DNA from: an uncultured Pelagibacteraceae bacterium
GTDB lineage: Bacteria > Pseudomonadota > Alphaproteobacteria > Pelagibacterales > Pelagibacteraceae
Assembly: GCA_902618485.1 (NCBI GenBank)
Contig: CACNAR010000004.1
Span: forward strand, 1 to 64,000
Direction: 5' to 3'
DNA length: 64,000 nucleotides
Numbering within the stretch: the stretch's first letter is position 1; each line of letters starts with the position of its first letter. The notes beneath the pieces were generated by a model. It saw nothing but the letters and a program-made list of their open reading frames with translations, was not told where the DNA came from and made no database searches. Positions 27,694-37,035 of the stretch are shown here, piece after piece. Both the position numbers and the translations under genes were made by a program.

Positions 27694-28797
27694 TTAAAGA
27701 ACATAAGGCTCAGGCCGTGCTTTTTTTCCAAGAACTCTTTCAACAGCCATATTAGAAATATCAATTGACTGATAAGCGCCAGTGGTTATCAATTCAGTTA
27801 GAGCTCTTCCTATACCGGGTGCTTGCATCAATCCTCTACCAGTAAAGCCTGTAGCCAAATAAACATTATCAAATTTAGGATGTTTGCCTACAACAGCATT
27901 ATTATCTAATCTGTTACAATCATAATATCCTGCCCATCCTCCTGTTAATTTTAATTCCTCAAAAATTGGAATTCTATTTGCGAGCGCAGGCCAAACTAAT
28001 TCCTCAAAATCATCCCATGCAGGTTCTAAATCTTTTGCATCAAACACCGATTTTGGTGAACCTGCTAAATACTCTTTTCCTTCAGGTCTCCAATAGACTC
28101 CTGATGGTAAATCTCCAGTTAAAGGCATTTCAGGAATATGTTTGGGGCACTTCACTCGAAATACGGTATGTTTTTGTGGTTCTACTGGAATATCTTCAAG
28201 TAATTCTTTAGTCCAACAACCAGCTGCAGAAATAATAGTTTTGGCTTTTATTTCTGAAAGAGATTTTATATTTCCCTTGATAAATTCTGCTCCAAGTTCG
28301 GTAGCTTTGCTTTTTAACGCGTTATGAAACATAAAAGGATCTATCCACCCTTCACTTTGATTATCGGTAAACGTAGCTGTTTCTATTCCATCTGCATTTA
28401 TGTATGGAAAATGTTTTGATAATTCAGAACCTTTAATATTTTTTGTACCAGCTTCACACGCCTGATGATTTTCTAGAGCCTTATATTGTTCTTCTGCATG
28501 TTCAGGTCCAAACATTAATAGATAACCATTGGGCACCATACTTGCCGTAGGATTCGGGTTTTTTTCAGTCTTGAGTAATTCTGGAATTTGAAAAATAAAC
28601 TCTCTTGCAAATTTTCCTAATAAAATATTTTCTTTTTGAAAAAATTGTCTTCTGAAACCACCTAAAGATAATGGAAATGATGCTGATTTATAAGTTGGAT
28701 CCCTTTCTATAACTTTAACTTTTCTTCCTTCTTTAGACAAAAAGTAAGCCGTTGCTGCACCAATAATACCCCCACCAACTATTACAACATCGTCCAT
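27694..28797 (-). CDS. FAD-dependent oxidoreductase, DadA/sarcosine-oxidase-like
   Basis: A 367-residue DAO-family flavoprotein. The dinucleotide motif VVIVGGGIIGAATAYFL is at the N-terminus, the FAD-contacting SFPLSLGGFRRQF follows, and the C-terminal ATGFTGRGLMQAPGIG is a second FAD-binding region. Relatives oxidise sarcosine, dimethylglycine, D-amino acids or glycine. Feeding of methyl groups or amines to the glycine/C1 pool fits the neighbourhood, but the substrate cannot be read from sequence. It is 3 bases downstream of tspO on the same strand and abuts selO tail to tail. Confidence 0.82.
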   Translation of the reverse strand: MDDVVIVGGGIIGAATAYFLSKEGRKVKVIERDPTYKSASFPLSLGGFRRQFFQKENILLGKFAREFIFQIPELLKTEKNPNPTASMVPNGYLLMFGPEHAEEQYKALENHQACEAGTKNIKGSELSKHFPYINADGIETATFTDNQSEGWIDPFMFHNALKSKATELGAEFIKGNIKSLSEIKAKTIISAAGCWTKELLEDIPVEPQKHTVFRVKCPKHIPEMPLTGDLPSGVYWRPEGKEYLAGSPKSVFDAKDLEPAWDDFEELVWPALANRIPIFEELKLTGGWAGYYDCNRLDNNAVVGKHPKFDNVYLATGFTGRGLMQAPGIGRALTELITTGAYQSIDISNMAVERVLGKKARPEPYVL

Positions 28798-28800
28798 AAA

Positions 28801-29283
28801 TTAATTTAGTATAACTAAGTTAATATTTAGAAATAGTGCATAGAAACACCAAAGTAAATAGGGAATCATTAAATAGTAACTTAGTTTGTTAACGGATTTA
28901 AATCTTATGATTAACAAAAAAATAAATATTATTAATATTATTAGAACTAACATAGCTAGAAATATTTTGTGCAATGCAAAAAAAACAATACTCCAAGTTG
29001 TATTTATAATTATATGGATAAAATAAATATAAACTGTGTTTATATCTCGATTTTTACTATGCCAGAAGTTCCAGACTGCAATAGTCATCATAAGGTATAA
29101 AATAGTCCAAACAGGAGCAAAAACCCAATCTGGTGGATTTAAACTTGATTTAATAAGCGTTGAATACCAAGGTTCTTTTAAATTAATTGATACTGTACCA
29201 CCAATGAATGAGGCTGAAAAAGTTATTATAAAAAAAAGAATAAATGATAAAATTTTATTTTTAAGCATAAAGGTATTATACAT
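28801..29283 (-). CDS. tspO: TspO/MBR family protein
   Basis: A 160-residue, five-helix membrane protein of the tryptophan-rich sensory protein family. LNPPDWVFAPVWTILYLMM, in order, is the family core; W and P positions match. In alphaproteobacteria TspO binds porphyrins and modulates oxygen and light responses. It is divergent from the SDR gene with a nine-base gap, and directly upstream of the DadA-like oxidoreductase. Its company (MsrA, SelO, lipid-modifying genes) suggests a photo-oxidative stress theme (inference). Confidence 0.9.
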   Translation of the reverse strand: MYNTFMLKNKILSFILFFIITFSASFIGGTVSINLKEPWYSTLIKSSLNPPDWVFAPVWTILYLMMTIAVWNFWHSKNRDINTVYIYFIHIIINTTWSIVFFALHKIFLAMLVLIILIIFIFLLIIRFKSVNKLSYYLMIPYLLWCFYALFLNINLVILN

Positions 29284-29292
29284 CTTTAGATA

Positions 29293-30054
29293 ATGAATAA
29301 AAAAACAATTTGGATCACGGGTGGAAGCACAGGTATTGGTAAAGCACTGGCATTAAAATTTGCTAATGAAGGTTGGAACGTTGCAATATCCGCTAGAAGA
29401 GAGAATCTTTTAAAAGAAATAGCTGATACCAATGCTAATATCAGCTCATTTCCATTAGATGTCACAGACAAATCAAAATGCATAGAAGTCTTTGAACAAA
29501 TTAAGAAAAAATTTGAAAATATTGATATTTGTTTTTTTTCTACTGGTACTTGGAATCCTAAAAAAGAAAAAGATATCGATGTTGAACAGATTGAAGATGT
29601 ATTTAAAATTAATTTTTTTGGAACATTAAATAGTATTAAGGCTGTGGAAGAATATTTTAAAAATAAAAAAAGTGGAAAAATTGCTATAGTTTCGTCTATA
29701 GCAGGCTATAGAGGGCTACCTAATTCGACGGGTTATGGCCCGTCAAAATCAGCTTTGAATAATTTGGCTGAGAGTTTATATTTTGATTTTGGTCGTTCAA
29801 ATGTACGTATCTGTCTAGTCTCTCCTGGTTTTATCAAAACTCCTATGACAGACAAAAATGATTTTAAAATGCCTTTTTTAAAGACTGCAGAGTATGCCGC
29901 TGATAAAATTTATGATGGATTAGTAAACAGAAATATCTTTGAGATCCATTTTCCAAAATCTTTAACATTAATACTTAAATTTTTTAGTTTTTTACCGAGT
30001 AAATTATATTTTGGTCTAGTAGGTAAAATGACAAAGTATCAGAAAAAAAATTAG
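29293..30054 (+). CDS. Short-chain dehydrogenase/reductase
   Basis: A 253-residue SDR. The cofactor motif GGSTGIGKA is at residues 9-17, the catalytic Ser lies in VSSIAGY and the YxxxK motif in YGPSKSA. The last about 30 residues are hydrophobic and suggest membrane contact. Its stop overlaps the DUF3833 lipoprotein gene tail to tail by four bases. In several proteobacteria an SDR lies beside the FAD-oxidoreductase/DUF1365/Cfa/DUF3833 set, so it may belong to that pathway. Substrate unknown. Confidence 0.85.
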   Translation: MNKKTIWITGGSTGIGKALALKFANEGWNVAISARRENLLKEIADTNANISSFPLDVTDKSKCIEVFEQIKKKFENIDICFFSTGTWNPKKEKDIDVEQIEDVFKINFFGTLNSIKAVEEYFKNKKSGKIAIVSSIAGYRGLPNSTGYGPSKSALNNLAESLYFDFGRSNVRICLVSPGFIKTPMTDKNDFKMPFLKTAEYAADKIYDGLVNRNIFEIHFPKSLTLILKFFSFLPSKLYFGLVGKMTKYQKKN

Positions 30055-30599
30055 TCTTTAACAAAAAAGACGGTTAATTCTGCTACCTTAAAACCAAATT
30101 TAGTCATTGTTGCTTTATTTATAGCTACTCTTTCATCTTGTTTAAAAATCCAATCATCAAAAGTGATTTTCATTTGTTTACCTTTTACAGGAACTAATAA
30201 AACATATTCAAATTTAAACGCTGGACCATAGGAATACCCTTTTGCCTTACCTACAACATCACCAGCTGTACCTTCATAATTGTTTTCATTAATTTTAGTA
30301 ATTTGCCATTGTCTTGTTTGAATTTCACCATCATCCCAATTGAATTTTTCATCAAGAATTAATTGATTACCATTCCATTTACCATCTAAATCCGCCGAGA
30401 ACTGTCTAATAACTTTTCCAGATCGATTTTGTAAAACACCCCAAGCTTTTACATTGCCTGACAAATATTCCTCAATTATTAATCTAGGTTTTTTATTTAT
30501 AAAATCTTCTGGTTTCATAGAACTATTATTTGAGCAGTTTGTAATTAAGAACAGAGAAATTATCAATAAAATTGGTTTGAAAAATTTTATGTCGCGCAT
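30051..30599 (-). CDS. DUF3833 family probable lipoprotein
   Basis: A 182-residue protein with an N-terminal hydrophobic segment ending in Cys22 (LITNCSNN), a weak lipobox, so it is probably a lipid-anchored envelope protein. The body has the family pattern GVLQNRSGKVIRQF, DGEIQTRQW and DDWIFKQDERVAINKA. Function is unknown; it regularly accompanies Cfa-like methyltransferase genes. It is the last gene of the run starting at gcvT, 11 bases after cfa. Confidence 0.8.
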   Translation of the reverse strand: MRDIKFFKPILLIISLFLITNCSNNSSMKPEDFINKKPRLIIEEYLSGNVKAWGVLQNRSGKVIRQFSADLDGKWNGNQLILDEKFNWDDGEIQTRQWQITKINENNYEGTAGDVVGKAKGYSYGPAFKFEYVLLVPVKGKQMKITFDDWIFKQDERVAINKATMTKFGFKVAELTVFFVKD

Positions 30600-30610
30600 T
30601 GTCTCCTCTA

Positions 30611-31789
30611 TTATTTGTTCTGTATAGAAAATTGAATTAAATCGATATTTTTAGACTTAAAACCTGCTTCACAATAAGATAAATAAAATTCCCACATTCT
30701 TTTAAATGTTAAATCAAAACCTTGTTTCTTAATTAATTCCCATTTTTTGTTGAATTCATTTCTCCAAATAGCAAGTGTATTTGAGTAATGATCGGCATAA
30801 GATTCATAAGATTTTATAGTTAAACCGTTATTCGAAACATATTTATCTATACTTCCTTTATTTGGAAGAAAGCCGCCAGGAAAAATATATTTTTGAATGA
30901 AGTCTTGTTTATATTTGTATCTGTCAAAAAGATTATCATCAATTGTTATTGCTTGAATAGCAGCACTTCCATCGCTCGATAAATTATTTTTAATTGTTTT
31001 AAAGTAACCTTCCAAATAATTTTGACCTACTGCCTCAATCATTTCTATAGATGCAATACAATTATATTTATCTTTTAAATCTCTATAATCTTTTATTTGA
31101 ATGTTTACTTTTTCATTTAATCCACACCTGTAAATTCTCTCTTTAGCAAATTCAAATTGTTTTTTTGAAATTGTAATACAATCTAATCTCACATCATACT
31201 TTTTACCAAGATACTCAGCAAAACCTCCCCAACCACAACCTATTTCTAAAACTTTATCTCCAGTTCCAGGTTTAATTAGGTCTATTAATTTTTGATATTT
31301 ATTATTTTGAGCATCAGATAAATCTTTATTTTTTTCATCAAATATCGCACTTGAGTAAGTTAGCGTTTTGTCTAACCATAAAGAAAAAAATTCATTACCA
31401 AGGTCATAGTGTTTTGAAATGTTAATTTTGCTTCTATTTTTTGTATTTTTTATGAAAATATTTTTCAAGTAATTAGTAAAAGAAAAATCTAGCAGTCCAG
31501 AAAATTTATGAATTTGTTTAATATTCCTTGCTGTTATCTCTATCAAATTAGATAAGTTTTTCGTCTCGAAATAGTCATTCATGTAGGATTCTGCAAGACC
31601 CACACTACCTGATTTAATTAAATTAAAAGTAAAGTTTTTATTTTTTATCTTTATATTAGCTTTTAAATTATCTTTGGGGTTTCCAAAACTATAGTTCTTA
31701 CCATCATAATTAGTTAGCTCTAAATGACCAACTTTTATATCTTTTAAAATGCTAAAGACTATTTTATCTGAAACAGTATTTAAATTCAT
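30611..31789 (-). CDS. cfa: Cyclopropane-fatty-acid synthase-like SAM methyltransferase
   Basis: A 392-residue enzyme of the CFA synthase family, which uses SAM to methylate or cyclopropanate double bonds of phospholipid acyl chains. The SAM-binding VLEIGCGWGGFAEYLG is near residue 180, followed by the family motif YRDLKDKY and an ASIEMIEAVG segment. It shares a one-base overlap with the DUF1365 gene. Together with the FAD oxidoreductase and DUF1365, it may make a methylated or furan-type acyl chain instead of a simple cyclopropane (inference from gene neighbourhoods in other alphaproteobacteria). Confidence 0.9.
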   Translation of the reverse strand: MNLNTVSDKIVFSILKDIKVGHLELTNYDGKNYSFGNPKDNLKANIKIKNKNFTFNLIKSGSVGLAESYMNDYFETKNLSNLIEITARNIKQIHKFSGLLDFSFTNYLKNIFIKNTKNRSKINISKHYDLGNEFFSLWLDKTLTYSSAIFDEKNKDLSDAQNNKYQKLIDLIKPGTGDKVLEIGCGWGGFAEYLGKKYDVRLDCITISKKQFEFAKERIYRCGLNEKVNIQIKDYRDLKDKYNCIASIEMIEAVGQNYLEGYFKTIKNNLSSDGSAAIQAITIDDNLFDRYKYKQDFIQKYIFPGGFLPNKGSIDKYVSNNGLTIKSYESYADHYSNTLAIWRNEFNKKWELIKKQGFDLTFKRMWEFYLSYCEAGFKSKNIDLIQFSIQNK

Positions 31790-32550
31790 TAACTCTCAAA
31801 AGTAATATTATTCTTAATTTTTAATTTTCTTTGGATAAATTTAATACCTTTGGTCCACAGTTTAAACGCTTCAAAATGTATCGCAGATATTATCTTAAAG
31901 GTCATAAGTGGGTGTTTTATATATGATTTTAATAATTCTTTACTATTCAAGTCTTTTCTTTTTCCATCCTGAGATGCATACAAGATTTTTTCATCAGACT
32001 GGTATTGATCTATAATAACAGATATTCTTTCACAGGGTTTTAGAATTCTAAAAAAATAATTACAATCCATCTCTATGAACGGTGACACATGAAATTTTTT
32101 CGAACAGTTATGTTGAAAAAGTTTAGTGTCATCTTCAACTTTAAAAATATATGTATGTTGTTCGCCAAATGTATTCTTAACTTCGTATAAAATAGCAATT
32201 AATTTATTATTAATGTCGTATATAAAAAAAACACTTAAGGGATTAAAAACATATCCAAAAATTCTTGGATAGCACAAAAGTTTTATTCTTATATCTTTCG
32301 AGCTAATATTATTTTCATCTAAATTTTTTTTTACCCATAAAATTAATGAAGATCCATCTCTGTCACCATGATCTTTTTCAAAAAAACTTATTAAATTAAA
32401 TTTGTTAAATGAAAAAAATTTAATATTTTTATCTAGCTGTTCTAACTCTGATAAGTCTATTAGAAGTGAAAATACACTATATTTAAAAAAATGAGTTTTA
32501 GGTTTAAATCTTTTGTGAATAACTGTGCCATTATAAATTGAACTAGTCAT
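31789..32550 (-). CDS. DUF1365 family protein
   Basis: A 253-residue DUF1365 protein. The opening YNGTVIHKRFKPKTHFFKY is the hallmark, followed by RDGSSLILWV, PRIFGYVFNPLSVFFIYD and the EVKNTFGEQHTYIF segment, in order. The fold and function are not established, but the gene travels with the FAD-oxidoreductase and Cfa genes in many proteobacteria. It overlaps the FAD gene by eight bases and cfa by one, showing tight coupling. Confidence 0.88.
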   Translation of the reverse strand: MTSSIYNGTVIHKRFKPKTHFFKYSVFSLLIDLSELEQLDKNIKFFSFNKFNLISFFEKDHGDRDGSSLILWVKKNLDENNISSKDIRIKLLCYPRIFGYVFNPLSVFFIYDINNKLIAILYEVKNTFGEQHTYIFKVEDDTKLFQHNCSKKFHVSPFIEMDCNYFFRILKPCERISVIIDQYQSDEKILYASQDGKRKDLNSKELLKSYIKHPLMTFKIISAIHFEAFKLWTKGIKFIQRKLKIKNNITFES

Positions 32551-33781
32551 TTAAGTTTTTCAACATTTCAATAGATGATTTTATGCCATCCTCGTGAAAA
32601 CCATAACCAAAATAACTTCCACAAAACAATATATTTTCTTTATTTTGAATACTTTTTAAATTTTTTTGATTATCTAAAGCTTTTTGATCGAAATAAGGAT
32701 GTGTAAATTTAATTTTTTTTATAATTTTATCCTCAGATATTTTTTTTATAGGATTTAAGGTCAAAAATATATTTTTTTCATTTTTTAAGTTTTGAAGAAG
32801 ATTTAACCAGTATGAAAGTGAGTTTTTGCTTGTATTCTTTTTATCAACAAAAGAATTCCATGAGGACCATACATCTTTATTTTTAGGCATTATGTTTTCG
32901 TCTGTATGCAATATTGCTAAATTTTCTCTGTAACTAAAATTTGATAAAATATTTCTTTCCTCATCTGATGGATTATCTATCAAATTTAAGGCCTCATTTG
33001 CATGAGTTGCAAGAATGACCTTGTCATAATGAAAAAATTCATTATTGCCACCATAATAAACTTGTAATCCAGATGAGATTCTTTTTACAGATTTTATTTT
33101 ATAATTTTTATAATATTGACCGCTGATTAAGGATAAAACTTTATTAACATATGCTCTACTTCTTTGAGCGACAGTGTACCACTGAGGTCTGTTTTTAAGT
33201 TTGAATAAGCCATGATTTTGAAAAAATTTTAAAAAAAAATTCATAGGCATTTTCCCTGCCTCATAAGGTGGCATAGACCAAATAGCAGATACCATTGGTA
33301 TAATGTGATAATTAATAAAACCTCTAGACCATTTATTTTTTTTTAAAAAATCATCTAAAGTTATTTTTTGATCAATTTCTGAAATATTATCACAAGTTTT
33401 ATAAAATTTTAAAATATCAAAAAACATTTTGAGAAATTCAATATTCAATAAGTTAGATTTGTTAGCAAAGATACCTGACAAACCTTTGCCACAATACTCA
33501 TAATTAGAATCTTCTACAGAAACAGAAAATGACATGTCGCTTTTTTCAATTTCAATATCAATCTCTTTAAAAAAATTTATTAAATTTGGATATGTCTGAT
33601 GATTAAATACAATAAATCCGACGTCGACAGATAATTTTTTATTATTAAGAATTACATCAACAGTATAAGAGTGACCACCAAAATGATCCTCTCTCTCAAA
33701 AAGATCTACTTGATGATTTTTTGATAAATAATAAGCTGCGCTTAAGCCTGATATGCCTGAGCCAACTACAGCTACTTTCAT
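32543..33781 (-). CDS. FAD-dependent amine-oxidase-like oxidoreductase
   Basis: A 412-residue flavoprotein with VAVVGSGISGLSAAYYL at the N-terminus and the family landmarks DVGFIVFNHQTYPNL and FCGSYFGYGFHEDG, the latter near the FAD-binding C-terminus. It belongs to the NAD(P)/FAD protein group usually encoded next to DUF1365 and Cfa. A role in desaturation or oxidation of a methylated acyl chain is plausible by analogy with furan-fatty-acid genes of Rhodobacter, but is not shown here. It starts only three bases after the gcvP stop, so it probably shares the gcv transcript. Confidence 0.85.
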   Translation of the reverse strand: MKVAVVGSGISGLSAAYYLSKNHQVDLFEREDHFGGHSYTVDVILNNKKLSVDVGFIVFNHQTYPNLINFFKEIDIEIEKSDMSFSVSVEDSNYEYCGKGLSGIFANKSNLLNIEFLKMFFDILKFYKTCDNISEIDQKITLDDFLKKNKWSRGFINYHIIPMVSAIWSMPPYEAGKMPMNFFLKFFQNHGLFKLKNRPQWYTVAQRSRAYVNKVLSLISGQYYKNYKIKSVKRISSGLQVYYGGNNEFFHYDKVILATHANEALNLIDNPSDEERNILSNFSYRENLAILHTDENIMPKNKDVWSSWNSFVDKKNTSKNSLSYWLNLLQNLKNEKNIFLTLNPIKKISEDKIIKKIKFTHPYFDQKALDNQKNLKSIQNKENILFCGSYFGYGFHEDGIKSSIEMLKNLND

Positions 33782-33784
33782 TAA

Positions 33785-36655
33785 TTAAGCTGCATCTTCT
33801 TTAAATTCATCCATACTAGGACAAGTACAAAAGATATTCTTATCTCCATAAACATTATCTACTCGTGCAACTGGTGGCCAAAATTTATTTAATTTTAAAA
33901 ATTTAGCTGGATAAGCTGCTTCCTCCCTTGAATATTTATGCTTCCAGTCATCTGAAGCAAGCTCCATATCTGTATGAGGAGCATTCTTAATTGGATTATC
34001 AACTTTATCAAATTTTCCAGACTTAATTTTATCTATTTCTAATTTTATATTAATTAATGTGTCACAAAATCTGTCAAGCTCTGATAAACTTTCACTTTCC
34101 GTTGGTTCAATCATCATTGTACCAGCAACTGGCCATGACATTGTTGGAGCATGAAATCCGTAATCAATTAATCTTTTTGCGATATCTTCTTCAGTAATTC
34201 CTGTCTCAGACTTAATTGTTCTGATATCAATTATACATTCATGTGCAACATTGCCTTTTGAACCTTTATATAAAATAGGAAAATGATCTTTAAGTCTATT
34301 AGCAATATAATTGGCGTTTAAAATTGCAACTTTAGTAGCTAGTTTAAGTCCTTCAGACCCCATCATCTTAATGTACATCCATGAAATTGACAAAATACTT
34401 GAGCTTCCCCATGGAGCGGCAGAAACTGCACCAATTCCAGTTGCGGGCCCACAATCTTTGACAACTGGATGATTAGGCAGATAAACCTGTAAATGTCTTT
34501 TGCATGCAATCGGTCCCATGCCAGGTCCTCCTCCACCATGTGGAATACAAAAAGTTTTGTGTAAGTTAATATGACAAACATCTGGGCCAAAATTTCCAGG
34601 TTTTGCGATTCCTACTAGAGCATTTAAATTTGCCCCATCCATATAAACTTGACCTCCATGTTTATGAATTAAATCACAAATATCTGATATTTTTTCCTCA
34701 AAAACTCCGTGTGTAGATGGATAAGTGACCATTAATGCGCCAAGGTTTTCAGAATGTAATTCTGCTTTTTTCTTTAAATCTTCAAAATCAACATTCCCCT
34801 CTTTATCGCAATTAACTACAACGACTTTCATTCCAACCATTTGAGCACTTGCAGGATTAGTCCCATGTGCTGAACTCGGTATTAAACATATATTTCTATT
34901 ATTATCACCTCTATCTAAATGATATTTTCTTATTACCATTAAACCCGCATATTCACCTTGGGCACCTGCATTAGGTTGAAGTGAAACCCCTGAGAAACCA
35001 GTGATTGATCTTAACCAGTTTTTAAGATCTGTGAACATTGTTCTATATCCTTCCATCTGTTCAATAGGCACAAATGGATGAGGCTCTGCTAATTCTCTCC
35101 AAGAAATAGGTATCATTTCTGCGGTAGCATTTAATTTCATCGTACATGAGCCTAGAGCAATCATAGTTCTATTGAGAGCTATATCCTTATCTTCTAGCTT
35201 TTTTAAATATCTGAGCATTTCTGTCTCTGAATGATACGAATTAAAAACAGGATGTTCTAAATACTTAGAAGTTCTTAATAAATTTTTTGGTAAATTGGGT
35301 AAACTTACCGTAGGATCCTCTTTTTTGATAGACTCTGCTGCATTAAAAATTTTTAGTAATTGATTTACTCTATAAACATTTTTCTTTTCATCAAAAGAAA
35401 CAGCAAGCATTTCTGAATTTACTTTTCTTATATTTACTTTTTGAGCTAAGGCGTTTTTAAAAATTTGATCAGTCTTTTCTTTAGTAATAATTGTTACTGT
35501 ATCAAAAAAGTAATCTGAATATAATTCATATCCAGATTGCTTTATTTTATCAGCAAAATTTTTTGCTAATTGAGATACTCTCTCAGAAATATTTCTTATT
35601 CCATTTGGACCATGATAAATAGCATATGCTGCAGAAACTATTGCTAATAAAGCTTGGGCAGTACAAATATTGCTTGTAGCTTTATCTCTTCTGATATGTT
35701 GCTCCCTAGTCTGTAGTGATAATCTGTAAGCTTTATTTCCATGTCTATCCACAGAAACACCAACTATTCTTCCAGGCATAGATCTTTTATATTCGTCTTT
35801 CGTTGCAAAAAATGCTGCGTGAGGTCCTCCATAACCCATTGGAATACCAAACCTTTGAGAACTACCAACTGCAATATCAGCTCCAAGTTCTCTTGGTGTT
35901 TTTAACTTAGCAAGAGCTAGAAGATCGCATGCTAAAATTGCTTTACCATTTTTTTTATGAATTTTGCTTATTGCCTCGCTAGGATCCTTGATATCACCTA
36001 AAGTTCCAGGGTACTGCAAAATTCCACAAACAATATCTTCTTTTAATTGTTCTAAAATTTTGTTCTCATTTCCAACAAGAACTTTTAGACCCATAGGCTC
36101 TGCCCTAGTTTGTATAACGTCTATTGTTTGTGGGTGACAATTTTCTGAAACAAAAACTAAATTACTGTCATTTTTATTTAGTCTGTAACTTAAACCCATA
36201 GCCTCTGCAGCCGCTGTACCTTCGTCAAGCAAAGATGCGTTTGCAATATCCATTCCTGTAAAATCAACAATCATTTGTTGAAAGTTTAATAACATTTCTA
36301 ATCTTCCTTGAGCTACTTCTGGCTGATAAGGTGTATAGGAAGTATACCAACCCGGATTTTCTAATATATTTCTTAAAATTACATATGGTGTATACGTACC
36401 ATAATAACCCATACCAATAAAATTTGAGTAAATTTGATTTTTTTTTGAAATTACTTTTAGTTTTCTTAACGCTTCATATTCAGAATTCGACTCACCAATA
36501 TTGAGTTCGCCCTTAAACTGTATCTTTTCTGGTACAGTATTGTCTATTAAATCATCCAAAGATTTATAATTTAATTTCTTTAAAATTTTTAATTGATCTT
36601 CTTCTGAGGGACCGATGTGTCTTTTCAAAAAATCTTTTTGTGAATTGTGTAACAT
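33785..36655 (-). CDS. gcvP: Glycine dehydrogenase (decarboxylating), P-protein
   Basis: A 956-residue single-chain P-protein that decarboxylates glycine and loads aminomethyl onto the H-protein lipoyl arm. The N-terminal half opens with RHIGPSEEDQ. The C-terminal half carries the PLP lysine in INLHKTFCIPHGGGGPGMGP (Lys after NLH). Both halves of the ancestral two-subunit form are fused, as in E. coli. The start overlaps gcvH by one base. Transcription should be controlled by the glycine riboswitch at 38160-38300. Confidence 0.97.
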   Translation of the reverse strand: MLHNSQKDFLKRHIGPSEEDQLKILKKLNYKSLDDLIDNTVPEKIQFKGELNIGESNSEYEALRKLKVISKKNQIYSNFIGMGYYGTYTPYVILRNILENPGWYTSYTPYQPEVAQGRLEMLLNFQQMIVDFTGMDIANASLLDEGTAAAEAMGLSYRLNKNDSNLVFVSENCHPQTIDVIQTRAEPMGLKVLVGNENKILEQLKEDIVCGILQYPGTLGDIKDPSEAISKIHKKNGKAILACDLLALAKLKTPRELGADIAVGSSQRFGIPMGYGGPHAAFFATKDEYKRSMPGRIVGVSVDRHGNKAYRLSLQTREQHIRRDKATSNICTAQALLAIVSAAYAIYHGPNGIRNISERVSQLAKNFADKIKQSGYELYSDYFFDTVTIITKEKTDQIFKNALAQKVNIRKVNSEMLAVSFDEKKNVYRVNQLLKIFNAAESIKKEDPTVSLPNLPKNLLRTSKYLEHPVFNSYHSETEMLRYLKKLEDKDIALNRTMIALGSCTMKLNATAEMIPISWRELAEPHPFVPIEQMEGYRTMFTDLKNWLRSITGFSGVSLQPNAGAQGEYAGLMVIRKYHLDRGDNNRNICLIPSSAHGTNPASAQMVGMKVVVVNCDKEGNVDFEDLKKKAELHSENLGALMVTYPSTHGVFEEKISDICDLIHKHGGQVYMDGANLNALVGIAKPGNFGPDVCHINLHKTFCIPHGGGGPGMGPIACKRHLQVYLPNHPVVKDCGPATGIGAVSAAPWGSSSILSISWMYIKMMGSEGLKLATKVAILNANYIANRLKDHFPILYKGSKGNVAHECIIDIRTIKSETGITEEDIAKRLIDYGFHAPTMSWPVAGTMMIEPTESESLSELDRFCDTLINIKLEIDKIKSGKFDKVDNPIKNAPHTDMELASDDWKHKYSREEAAYPAKFLKLNKFWPPVARVDNVYGDKNIFCTCPSMDEFKEDAA

Positions 36656-37035
36656 TATGCGGAGCTCTCCTTTGCAAATTTATCATATTCATCTTTATTC
36701 ATTAGAGTATCCATCTCTGATTTATCTTTAATTTTTAATTTAAAGAACCAGGCAGAGTTTTCTGGATCCTGGTTTATTTTTGATGGGTCATCAACAATAG
36801 ATTGATTTAAATCAACAACTTCACCACTTACTGGTGTGTATACGTCGCTCGCAGCTTTTGTAGACTCAACTACCCCCGCTGCTCCATCCTTTTCTACACT
36901 AGATCCTTTTTCTGGAAGTTCTGTAAAAACTATATCTCCAAGCATTTCTGTTGCATGCTTAGTTATCCCAATAGTAGCTATATCTCCCTCCAATTTGATC
37001 CACTCGTGTTCTTTAGAATATTTTACTTCACTCAT
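36655..37035 (-). CDS. gcvH: Glycine cleavage system H protein
   Basis: A 126-residue lipoyl carrier. The lipoylation site is Lys60 in [24 protein letters not shown] at the start and [14 protein letters not shown] near the end are family landmarks. One-base overlaps join it to gcvT upstream and gcvP downstream, giving translational coupling and likely balanced subunit output. Confidence 0.97.
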   Translation of the reverse strand: MSEVKYSKEHEWIKLEGDIATIGITKHATEMLGDIVFTELPEKGSSVEKDGAAGVVESTKAASDVYTPVSGEVVDLNQSIVDDPSKINQDPENSAWFFKLKIKDKSEMDTLMNKDEYDKFAKESSA

